Origin: an uncultured Pseudomonadota bacterium
Lineage (GTDB): Bacteria > Pseudomonadota > Gammaproteobacteria > Steroidobacterales > Steroidobacteraceae
DNA length: 13,859 bases
Assembly (NCBI GenBank): GCA_903890265.1
Contig: CAITAM010000463.1
Span: 1-13,859, forward strand
Direction of reading: 5' to 3'
Made by a program: the position numbers and the translations under genes
In this document: positions 1-5,797 of the stretch, piece after piece
How positions within the stretch are numbered: position 1 is the stretch's first letter
Layout of the letters: every line of letters begins with the position of its first letter
The notes under the pieces: model-generated
Database searches by the model: none
Told to the model about the DNA's origin: nothing
The model's input: the letters and a program-made list of their open reading frames with translations, nothing else

Positions 1-215
1 CGGCCACCGAGGCCGGCTACGAAGTCGGCACGCGTACCCAGGTCGACGTGCTGCTCGCACGCCAGCGCCTGTTCCAGGCGCAGACCGACTACCTGAAGAG
101 CCGCTACGACTACATCACGAGCCTGCTGACGCTTGAGCAGGCGTCCGGTCAGCTCGACGAGGCACGCCTGAAGCGGGTCAACGACTGGCTGAAAGAACCG
201 GTCAGCGTGCGATGA
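1..215 (+). CDS. tolC: TolC-family outer membrane efflux protein, C-terminal fragment
   Basis: The gene enters from outside the window; the reading frame begins at base 3 and gives 70 residues before a TGA at 213-215. The visible part has the classic TolC C-terminal repeat: EAGYEVGTRTQVDVL, then QRLFQAQTDYLKSRYDYI and LEQASGQL, ending in NDWLKEP. TolC proteins are trimeric outer-membrane channels with a periplasmic alpha-barrel, working with tripartite efflux pumps and type I secretion systems. The stop overlaps the ATG of the next gene by 4 bp (ATGA), so the two genes are very probably co-transcribed and translationally coupled. The N-terminal part, including any signal peptide, lies outside the window. 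Family assignment is firm; the symbol tolC is the generic family name, since several paralogues can exist. Confidence 0.88.
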   Translation, partial: ATEAGYEVGTRTQVDVLLARQRLFQAQTDYLKSRYDYITSLLTLEQASGQLDEARLKRVNDWLKEPVSVR

Positions 216-1000
216 GCACCCCCATGAGCGACTGGTTCTCGGTCCGCGACCGCTCGATCCTCGTGACGGGAGGCGGCGGCGGCCTCGGCCGCATGATCAG
301 CGCCGCCTTCCTCGGTGCCGGCGCGCGGGTGACGATCACCGGTCGCAAGGCAGCCGCGCTCGACAGTGCCGCCGAGGCCCTCGCGCCGCTTGGCCCCATT
401 GAGACGCTGTGCGGGGACCTGCGCGAGCCGGTCGCGGCGGCCGAACTCGCGCGGGCCTACCGGGCGACCGGTCGGCCCCTCGACGTGCTGATCAACAACG
501 CCGGCCGGACCTGGGGCGAGCCGCTGGCCACGTTCCCGCACTCTGCATGGACGGACGTCATGGGCGTGAACGTTACGGCCCCGTTCGTGCTGGTGCAGGA
601 GCTGCTGCCGCTGCTGACGGCCGGCGCATCCGCCAGCCGTCCGGCCTGCGTGATCAACATCGGCTCGGTCTACGCTCACCTCACCGACGTGATGCACTCG
701 TACTCCTATGCCGCGAGCAAAGCGGCCATCCACCAGCTGACCCGGGTACTGGCCCGCGAACTCGCGCCGCGCCACGTGCTGGTCAATGCCATCGCACCCG
801 GGCTCTTTCATACCCGGATGACGGATTTCGTGTTTTCCAACGAGGCGCCGCGCGCACGGGCGCTCGCCGGCATTCCGCTCGGTCGTGCCGGCGCCGCGGA
901 AGACATCGGCGGGCTCACGGTATTCCTTGCCTCGCGCGCCGGCGCCTACCTCACCGGCACCGTGCTCACGCTCGACGGCGGCATGTCGCTCAGCCAGTAG
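212..1000 (+). CDS. RhlG-like short-chain dehydrogenase/reductase (SDR)
   Basis: 262 residues, the usual length of a classical SDR. Visible motifs are the cofactor-binding TGGGGGLG (19-26), NNAG (95-98), helix-4 Asn120, and the catalytic set Ser152, Tyr166, Lys170 (YxxxK). R45 after the second beta strand favours NADPH. From memory, the central block (WG at 101-102, LLPLL at 131-135, VINIGSV at 147-153, IAPG at 194-197, RMT at 202-204) resembles Pseudomonas RhlG, an NADPH-dependent beta-ketoacyl reductase, more than the fatty-acid enzyme FabG; the substrate is not determined by this. A second ATG lies at 224, but the ATG at 212 gives the 4-bp overlap with the tolC-like gene. The 3' end overlaps the convergent kdtA by 11 bp. 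SDR family is certain; the RhlG-like subfamily is moderately sure. Confidence 0.88.
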   Translation: MSTPMSDWFSVRDRSILVTGGGGGLGRMISAAFLGAGARVTITGRKAAALDSAAEALAPLGPIETLCGDLREPVAAAELARAYRATGRPLDVLINNAGRTWGEPLATFPHSAWTDVMGVNVTAPFVLVQELLPLLTAGASASRPACVINIGSVYAHLTDVMHSYSYAASKAAIHQLTRVLARELAPRHVLVNAIAPGLFHTRMTDFVFSNEAPRARALAGIPLGRAGAAEDIGGLTVFLASRAGAYLTGTVLTLDGGMSLSQ

Positions 1001-2279
1001 GTTCAGCCGCCGGCCGGGCGAGCCCGGCCTCGTCGAAAACCGCCTCGACGAGCGCCGCCGTCCGCGCCGCAGCGCCGCGGCTGCCCGCCACCGCGGCGCG
1101 CGCCCGGTTGCCCGCGATCTCGCGGGTCTCCGGCGCACGAAAGTAAGCGAGCAGCGCCGCGCCGAGCGCCGCCTCGTCCGCCACCACGGCACCGCCGCCG
1201 GCGCCGAGGATGACATCGGCCATGGCCCGCGCGGTCGCGTGCGACGGACCGAACAGCACCGGCCGGCCGGCCAGCGCGGGCTCCAGCAGGTTGTGCCCAC
1301 CGACAGGCACGAGGCTTCCGCCGACGAAGGCGACGTCGCCGGCGGCGTAGGCACACTCAAGCTCACCGAGGGTTGCGATGAGCAGCACCGAGGCATCCGC
1401 CAATGGCGGCAACGGCCCGGGACCCCGGCGCACGGCACAGGCGATGCCGTCACGGACCAGGGCCGCCTCGACCTCGGCAAAGCGCGGCGGGTGGCGCGGC
1501 ACGAGGACGAGCAGCGCATCCGGGAACGACTGCCGCACGAGGCAGTGCGCGGCCAGTACCCGATCCTCCTCCACCGGGTGCGTGCTGCCGGCGACCCACA
1601 CCGGCCGCCCGGCGAAGGCGCTGCGCCACGCTTGCGCCGCCTCGGTCCCGCGCGGGACGTGATCGAACTTGAGGTTGCCGGTCACTCGCGTGCGCGCCGG
1701 ATCCGCGCCAATCGCGATGAAGCGCGCCGCATCAAGCTCCGTCTGCGCCGCGACCGACACGCCATGCAGCGTGCGTCGCGTCAGTCCCGGCAGGACGGCG
1801 TAGCGCGCGGCCGATCGTGCCGACAGTCGGGCGCTGGCGACCACGACCGGCACGCGCGTGCGCGCGGCGCGCGCGTAAAGGTGCGGCCACAGCTCGGTTT
1901 CGACGATGACCCCGGCCGAGGGCCTGACCCGGTGGAAGAACCGCGCCACGGCACCGGGCAGATCGATCGGCAGGTAGCGGACGTCGGCCGCAGGAAACAG
2001 CGCGAGGGCCCGCGCCCGGCCGGCCGGTGTCGCCGTCGTGACCACGAGCGGCAGCGACGGCCGTTGCCGCTGCAGCAGCGCAACGAGCGGCGCACTGGCC
2101 TGCACCTCGCCGGCTGACACCGCATGCAGCCACAGCGCGCCGGGCGCAAGCCGCCTGCCGAACCCGGCGCGTTCACCGAGGTGGCGCCAGTACCCGCGCT
2201 CGCGCCAGCCACGCAGCAACCAGTTCAAAAGGAGAATCGGCGCCAGGAGGTAGGCAACGACGGTGTAGACGACTCCCAC
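990..2279 (-). CDS. waaA: 3-deoxy-D-manno-octulosonic acid (Kdo) transferase
   Basis: 429 residues (the E. coli enzyme is about 425). WaaA/KdtA transfers Kdo from CMP-Kdo to the lipid A precursor at the inner membrane, the first step of core assembly. An N-terminal membrane anchor (about residues 3-22) is followed by the N-terminal Rossmann domain with LHAVSAGEVQ (51-60; Glu58 matches the catalytic base of the family), VETELWP (126-132) and SARLSARSAARY (149-160). The C-terminal domain has TGNLKFD (200-206), STHPVEE (232-238), LVPRHPPRF (259-267) and FVGGSLVPVGGHNLLEPA (318-335). The start is a GTG at 2277-2279 supported by a GGAGGG 9 nt upstream. It is divergent from lpxL (56 bp between starts). 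Whether it adds one or two Kdo residues cannot be seen directly; the neighbouring Kdo kinase suggests one. Confidence 0.97.
   Translation of the reverse strand: MGVVYTVVAYLLAPILLLNWLLRGWRERGYWRHLGERAGFGRRLAPGALWLHAVSAGEVQASAPLVALLQRQRPSLPLVVTTATPAGRARALALFPAADVRYLPIDLPGAVARFFHRVRPSAGVIVETELWPHLYARAARTRVPVVVASARLSARSAARYAVLPGLTRRTLHGVSVAAQTELDAARFIAIGADPARTRVTGNLKFDHVPRGTEAAQAWRSAFAGRPVWVAGSTHPVEEDRVLAAHCLVRQSFPDALLVLVPRHPPRFAEVEAALVRDGIACAVRRGPGPLPPLADASVLLIATLGELECAYAAGDVAFVGGSLVPVGGHNLLEPALAGRPVLFGPSHATARAMADVILGAGGGAVVADEAALGAALLAYFRAPETREIAGNRARAAVAGSRGAAARTAALVEAVFDEAGLARPAAEPTG
1012..1029. terminator. Candidate terminator hairpin after the SDR gene
   Basis: A perfect GC-only inverted repeat, GGCCGGGC (1012-1019) and GCCCGGCC (1022-1029), folds as a 7-bp stem with a CGAG loop. 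It starts 11 nt after the SDR stop and lies inside the last codons of the convergent kdtA. No T tract follows on the plus strand, so it would be a stem-only terminator or an RNA 3'-end stabiliser. In such GC-rich DNA a chance palindrome is possible. Confidence 0.4.
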
Positions 2280-2288
2280 TCGACGCGG

Positions 2289-2294
2289 CCCTCC
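2289..2294 (-). promoter_or_regulatory. Ribosome binding site of waaA (GTG start)
   Basis: GGAGGG on the minus strand ends 9 nt before the GTG start at 2279. This supports the non-ATG start, which also gives the expected N-terminal membrane anchor. Confidence 0.65.
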
Positions 2295-2321
2295 ACGCCG
2301 GAGGTCGGCGCTGACGTTCTG

Positions 2322-2328
2322 TAATAAT
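2322..2328 (+). promoter_or_regulatory. Candidate -10 element just before lpxL (leaderless start?)
   Basis: TAATAAT is an AT-only stretch in very GC-rich DNA, ending 7 nt before the lpxL ATG. Transcription starting 6-7 nt after a -10 box would begin at or next to the start codon. No Shine-Dalgarno sequence is visible between it and the ATG. No good -35 box is seen at 16-18 bp spacing. Confidence 0.4.
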
Positions 2329-2335
2329 ACCGCGC

Positions 2336-3331
2336 ATGACTAACGAACGCAGTGCAGACCCGCCACCACCAGCCGGTCGTGACGGTCCGGTGGCCGATGA
2401 CCTTGGCGCCTACCGCGGCCCTCGTTACTGGCCGGCCTGGGTGGGCTTCGGGCTGATGCGGCTACTGCACGCGCTGCCGGCCGCGCTGCAGCGGGCGCTT
2501 GCCCACGGCCTCGGCCGCCTCGCGTGGCTCGTTGCGCGGCGCGAGCGGCGTACGACCCTCACCAATCTGAGGCTCACCCACCCGGCCTGGACAGAGGCCG
2601 AGCGCCGTGCACTCGGCCGGCAGCATTTCGTGTCGCTGGCATTCGGCGTTTTTGAAACCGGCCTCGTCTGGTTTGGTCGCAGCACGCAGCTCGCTTCCGT
2701 GACCCGCATCGACGGTCGCGAGCACCTCGATGCTGCCGTCGCGCGCGGCAAGGGCGTCATGCTGCTCGGCGGACACTTCACGACCAACGAGATCGCAGCG
2801 GCCGTCCTGCCGCAGACCGGACACCCGGTCAGCATCATGTACAAACCGCCGAAGAACGCCCTTTTGCACGCGCTCAGCCGTCGTTACCGCAGCGGTCTCG
2901 GCGGCACGATGATTCCGGCGGATCGGCTCATCGACATGATTTCGACCCTGAAAAAAGGCGGGGTGGTGCTGTACGCCCCCGATCAGCGCTACGACCTGCG
3001 CGACCGCCTGACGGTGCCGCTGTTTGGCGTGCCGGCGCTGTCCAACCCCGGTGCGCCGGTGGTCGCGAAATACACCGGCTGCGCGGTGCTGCCGTACTTT
3101 CCGCGGCGCAGTGCCGACGGCAAGCAGTACGTGATGTCGATCGGCGCACCGCTTGCGCCGTTTCCGTCCGGTGACGTCGCCGCCGACGTTGGCCGGTATT
3201 TCGCGGCACTGGAGGCGGCGGTCGCACTCGCGCCGGAGCAGTACCTGTGGAGCTACAAGCGCTACCGGCCGGATGACGGCGAGCCCGACCCGTACCGTCG
3301 CGGCGTGGCGCGCGGTTACACGCCCTCGTAG
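2336..3331 (+). CDS. lpxL: Lipid A late acyltransferase, LpxL/HtrB family
   Basis: 331 residues; family members are about 300-330. These inner-membrane enzymes transfer an acyl chain from acyl-ACP to the Kdo-lipid A precursor, making the acyloxyacyl group. The catalytic HX4E motif is present: GGHFTTNE with His147 and Glu152. Other family marks are YKPPKNALL (169-177), LYAPDQRYD (212-220), the PGAPVVAKYTGCAVLP stretch (238-253) and the C-terminal QYLWSYKRYR (302-311). A hydrophobic segment near 34-50 is the membrane contact. About 30 proline-rich residues precede it, longer than in E. coli. The gene is divergent from waaA and converges with kdkA with a 16-bp overlap of 3' ends. Lauroyl versus myristoyl specificity (LpxL, LpxM or LpxP type) cannot be decided here; the symbol is the family name. 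Confidence 0.93.
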   Translation: MTNERSADPPPPAGRDGPVADDLGAYRGPRYWPAWVGFGLMRLLHALPAALQRALAHGLGRLAWLVARRERRTTLTNLRLTHPAWTEAERRALGRQHFVSLAFGVFETGLVWFGRSTQLASVTRIDGREHLDAAVARGKGVMLLGGHFTTNEIAAAVLPQTGHPVSIMYKPPKNALLHALSRRYRSGLGGTMIPADRLIDMISTLKKGGVVLYAPDQRYDLRDRLTVPLFGVPALSNPGAPVVAKYTGCAVLPYFPRRSADGKQYVMSIGAPLAPFPSGDVAADVGRYFAALEAAVALAPEQYLWSYKRYRPDDGEPDPYRRGVARGYTPS

Positions 3332-4050
3332 CCGGCGCGCAGCGCGCGCGCATCGGCGGCCGGGAAGCCAAGCCCTGCCGCCGCACACACCTTGGCCAGC
3401 GAGCGCTCGAGGCGGCGGAGGTTGGCCTCGTGCCAGGCGCCGGGCGGTCGGCGCCTGGCACGGTCGAAGTCGATCACAAACGCCCGCCCCTGCCGATCGG
3501 CCAGCAGGTTGTGCGCGTTGAGATCGGCATGCCAGACGCCGGCATCGTGCAGCCGCCGCACGACGCGCCCGATGGCAGCCATGAGCACCGGATCGAGCGG
3601 CTCTCCCGCCGCCGTCACGACGAGCTCGGCTAGCGTGGTGGCCGCCGGAATGGCGACGGTGATGAGATCGGCGGCGTAGGTGAGGCCACGGCGCTCGAAG
3701 CGTGCGGCCACCGGGGCGGGCACCGGCAGGTTGGCTTCGGTCAGCTCGGCGAGCAGCGTGCACTCGGCGAAGGCCCGGGTGCTGCGCTCCGATCGGAACA
3801 GGTAGCGATCGGCGAGCAGATGCCGCACGAGTCCGCCACGACGATAATGCCGCAAGACCCACTGCTCACCGGCTGCGTGCGGCCCGCGCGGTTCGCAGAA
3901 AAACACCTGGCCGCGGCCGCTCGCCTCCGCCCGGATGCGCCCGGCCCGGGCCAGTGACTCGGCGTCGAAGTCGAGCGGATCCGGCAGCTCGATCCGCGCG
4001 GGGTCGTACAGGATCGCCCCCCGTTTCGTCGATACGCGCGCGAGTGGCAT
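3316..4050 (-). CDS. kdkA: 3-deoxy-D-manno-octulosonic acid kinase (Kdo kinase)
   Basis: 244 residues from the ATG at 4050, close to the usual 235-250. KdkA phosphorylates O-4 of the Kdo on Kdo-lipid A with ATP, in the inner core of Haemophilus, Vibrio and Shewanella LOS. It has a eukaryote-like kinase fold: WVLRHYRRGG (64-73) carries the N-lobe lysine-equivalent region, LFRSERSTRAFAE (84-96) the helix C glutamate, HADLNAHN (174-181) the catalytic loop, and DFD (194-196) the metal-binding motif. The frame stays open upstream to 4215, but the extra residues look like antisense of the neighbouring gene; the ATG at 4050 gives the normal N-terminus. Only 9 bp separate this start from that of the divergent heptosyltransferase gene. 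A perfect inverted repeat lies in the 3' third of the gene. Confidence 0.93.
   Translation of the reverse strand: MPLARVSTKRGAILYDPARIELPDPLDFDAESLARAGRIRAEASGRGQVFFCEPRGPHAAGEQWVLRHYRRGGLVRHLLADRYLFRSERSTRAFAECTLLAELTEANLPVPAPVAARFERRGLTYAADLITVAIPAATTLAELVVTAAGEPLDPVLMAAIGRVVRRLHDAGVWHADLNAHNLLADRQGRAFVIDFDRARRRPPGAWHEANLRRLERSLAKVCAAAGLGFPAADARALRAGYEGV
3429..3462. repeat. Perfect 13-bp inverted repeat inside kdkA
   Basis: Arms CGTGCCAGGCGCC (3429-3441) and GGCGCCTGGCACG (3450-3462) are exact reverse complements around an 8-nt loop. It lies in kdkA just after the DFD motif codons and encodes RARRRPPGAWHE, using an AGG arginine codon in the arm. The mRNA hairpin would be very stable. I did not see a second copy of the arm sequence in the window. 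Confidence 0.85.
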
Positions 4051-4059
4051 GCTACCCCG

Positions 4060-5124
4060 ATGTTGATGCCGATCCTTGAACGCCCGCCGCGCACCGTCTG
4101 CATCCAGCGGCTGTCCGCCATCGGTGACACCTGCCACGCGCTCGCCGTGGTGCGGGCGCTGCAGGACGCCTGGCCAGAGACCCGGTTCACGTGGCTCATT
4201 GGCCGCCAGGAACACCGACTGCTCGGCCTCGCGGGCGAGATCGAGTTTATCACTGTCGACAAGAAGGCTGGCTTTGGCGCACTGCGCTCACTGCGAAGGG
4301 CTCTCGCCGGCCGTCGCTTCGACCTCAGTCTTGCGATGCAGGTGGCGCTGCGCGCCAACCTGTACGGCCTTTTCGTGCGGGCCCCGGTCCGGCTGGGCTT
4401 CGACCGGGCGCGCGCACGCGAGGGCCAGTGGCTGTTCACGACCCATCGCATCGAACCGGTCGGGCGCGAGCATGTCCTCGACGGACTGCTCGGCTTCGCG
4501 CGCGCGCTTGGCGTCAGGCCGCCGGCCCTGCGCTGGGACCTCCGCCCTGCCGAGTCGGATCGCGCCAATGCCCGGCGCCTCGTGCCCGATGATTGCCCGA
4601 CCTTGCTCATCAGCCCCTGCTCCAGCCACAGCGGCCGCAACTGGTCGGCGGAAGGCTATGCGGCGATCGCCGACTACGCCGCGGGCGAGCTGCGCCTGCG
4701 GGTCGTGCTGGTTGGCGGACCGTCGGCCACCGAGCGGACGATGACTGACCGGATTCTCAGCCTCTGCCGGTCGGCACCCGTCGACCACGTCGGCCGCGAC
4801 ACGCTGCCCGGGCTCCTCGCGGCACTGGAGCGTGCCGCGGCATTGGTGACCCCGGATTCAGGCCCGGCGCACATGGCGACCATGGTCGGCCTGCCCGTGG
4901 TCGGCCTGTATGCCGCAACCAATCCGGCACGCAGCGGTCCGTACCTGTCCCGGCAGTGGTGCGTGGACCGGTTCGCCGCCGCCGCGCGCCGCTTCCGCGG
5001 CCGGGATCCGCAGGACCTGCCCTGGGCGACCAAGATAGAGGAACCGGGCGTGATGGACCTGATCGAGGTTGATGCCGTCAAGGAGCGCCTTGCCGCCGCG
5101 CTCAAGGCCAGCCCGCGCTGCTAG
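4060..5124 (+). CDS. opsX: GT9-family LPS heptosyltransferase I, OpsX-like
   Basis: 354 residues with the GT9 two-Rossmann architecture. QRLSAIGDTCH (16-26) holds the catalytic-type Asp23, PCSSHSGRNWS (186-196) the nucleotide-heptose phosphate-binding region, and VTPDSGPAHMA (263-273) the hallmark motif of the second domain. The end (RSGPYLS at 291-297, then PW, IEEPGVMDLIEV at 326-337) fits the OpsX branch better than E. coli WaaC. In Haemophilus influenzae OpsX adds the first heptose to phosphorylated Kdo, which fits the adjacent kdkA. ATGs at 4060 and 4066 are both possible; neither has a clear ribosome binding site, and both leave a short lead-in before the first beta strand. The stop TAG is part of a possible promoter for the next gene. 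GT9 is certain; the HepI/OpsX role is likely. Confidence 0.88.
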   Translation: MLMPILERPPRTVCIQRLSAIGDTCHALAVVRALQDAWPETRFTWLIGRQEHRLLGLAGEIEFITVDKKAGFGALRSLRRALAGRRFDLSLAMQVALRANLYGLFVRAPVRLGFDRARAREGQWLFTTHRIEPVGREHVLDGLLGFARALGVRPPALRWDLRPAESDRANARRLVPDDCPTLLISPCSSHSGRNWSAEGYAAIADYAAGELRLRVVLVGGPSATERTMTDRILSLCRSAPVDHVGRDTLPGLLAALERAAALVTPDSGPAHMATMVGLPVVGLYAATNPARSGPYLSRQWCVDRFAAAARRFRGRDPQDLPWATKIEEPGVMDLIEVDAVKERLAAALKASPRC

Positions 5125-5127
5125 AAT
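5122..5127 (+). promoter_or_regulatory. Candidate -10 element before the DUF6165 gene
   Basis: TAGAAT overlaps the stop codon of the heptosyltransferase gene, 23 nt before the DUF6165 ATG, and is followed by a good ribosome binding site (GAGGAGAG at 5139-5146). No convincing -35 box is visible, and co-transcription with the upstream gene across the 26-bp gap is equally plausible. Confidence 0.3.
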
Positions 5128-5150
5128 GAAAGGCGGCCGAGGAGAGAGCG

Positions 5151-5543
5151 ATGCACGACCTGTTGGCGCCCGTGTCCCCGGGTGAGCTTTGCGACAAGAT
5201 CACGATTCTCGAGATCAAGGCGGACCGCATGACGGACCCCGCGAAGCTCGCCAACGTACGCCACGAGCTGGCCGTACTGAGCGCCACCTGGGCCGACAGC
5301 GGTTTCGATACCCATTCCGTGACGGGCGAGGTCGACGCCCTAAGGGCCGTGAATGCCCGGCTCTGGGCCATCGAGGACGACATCCGCGACTGCGAGCGGC
5401 GGCAGGATTTCGGTGCCGAGTTCGTGCGCCTCGCGCGTGCCGTCTACATCGAGAACGACGAGCGGGCGGCGATCAAGAAACGCATCAACGTGACGCTCGG
5501 TGCGAAAATCGTCGAGGAAAAAAGCTACCAGCCGTACCGCTGA
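5151..5543 (+). CDS. DUF6165 family protein
   Basis: 130 residues, largely charged and helical, with no signal peptide or membrane segment. It shows the pattern I associate with DUF6165: SPGELCDKITILEIKADR (9-26), AKLANVRHEL (31-40), VNARLWAIEDDIRDCE (67-82), DFGAEFVRLARAVY (86-99), NDERAAIKKRIN (102-113) and the terminal VEEKSYQPY (121-129). The function of the family is unknown to me. Genes of this type often sit beside LPS or polysaccharide genes, and here it follows the heptosyltransferase by 26 bp on the same strand with a strong ribosome binding site, so a cytoplasmic accessory role in core synthesis is a reasonable guess only. It converges with the zinc-finger gene, with 11 bp between the stop codons. 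Confidence 0.75.
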   Translation: MHDLLAPVSPGELCDKITILEIKADRMTDPAKLANVRHELAVLSATWADSGFDTHSVTGEVDALRAVNARLWAIEDDIRDCERRQDFGAEFVRLARAVYIENDERAAIKKRINVTLGAKIVEEKSYQPYR

Positions 5544-5559
5544 CGGCCGCCGCGTCAGC
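5539..5559. terminator. Bidirectional hairpin containing both stop codons
   Basis: GCTGACG (5539-5545) and CGTCAGC (5553-5559) are perfect complements around a 7-nt loop. The TGA of the DUF6165 gene (5541-5543) is in one arm and the TGA of the convergent zinc-finger gene (5555-5557, minus strand) in the other. On the plus strand a pyrimidine-rich CTTCCTTC follows. It is the only structure available to end both transcripts. Confidence 0.5.
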
Positions 5560-5761
5560 CTTCCTTCAGCGTGTACACCGCGCCGCAGTAGGGACACTTG
5601 GCCTGCCCGGTCTTTTCGATCGGCAGGTAGACCCGCGGGTGGGAGTTCCACAGGTACATGCCGGGCATCGGGCAGGCGAGTGGCAGGTCGGCCCGACTGA
5701 CCGTGTAGGCATGCTCGGCATTCGGCTGGATGAGGTCGGTCTTCGGCTGGTTGGCGGCCAT
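5555..5761 (-). CDS. CHCC-type zinc-finger domain protein
   Basis: 68 residues from the ATG at 5761. The frame is open further upstream, but that part reads as antisense of glnE, and the ATG at 5761 gives the normal family length. The metal ligands are visible: Cys30, His41, and CPYCG with Cys56 and Cys59. The surrounding CPMPGMYLWNSHPRVYLPI (30-48) is the hallmark of the zf-CHCC family, related to the NDUFS6 subunit of mitochondrial complex I. The bacterial members have no settled function that I know of. The gene lies 31 bp downstream of glnE on the same strand and may be the last gene of that transcript or use its own promoter at 5792-5797. No strong ribosome binding site is seen. Confidence 0.85.
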   Translation of the reverse strand: MAANQPKTDLIQPNAEHAYTVSRADLPLACPMPGMYLWNSHPRVYLPIEKTGQAKCPYCGAVYTLKEG

Positions 5762-5791
5762 GATCAATCCCGGACGCAGGCGTGAGACGCC

Positions 5792-5797
5792 ATTATA
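5792..5797 (-). promoter_or_regulatory. TATAAT -10 element overlapping the glnE stop codon
   Basis: A consensus TATAAT on the minus strand includes the TAA stop of glnE and lies about 30 nt before the zinc-finger gene's ATG. In this GC-rich background an exact -10 box just before a gene is notable. No matching -35 box is apparent. Confidence 0.45.

Noticed and set aside
149..1519. Long open frame on the minus strand across the SDR and waaA genes
   Set aside because: The protein is Arg/Gly/Ala-rich with no motif, and it covers two genes with full sets of family motifs in other frames. Long antisense frames are expected in DNA this GC-rich.
3335..3347. GCGCGC-A-GCGCGC palindrome after lpxL as a terminator
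   Set aside because: It is an alternating GC run with no room for a proper loop, inside the kdkA coding sequence; likely a composition effect.
2462..3862. 466-codon minus-strand frame across lpxL and kdkA
   Set aside because: It is antisense to the motif-complete lpxL and out of frame with kdkA; composition is typical of a shadow frame.
4051..4215. N-terminal extension of kdkA to an ATG at 4215
   Set aside because: The extra 55 residues have no family similarity and run through the 5' part of opsX; the ATG at 4050 gives the normal length.
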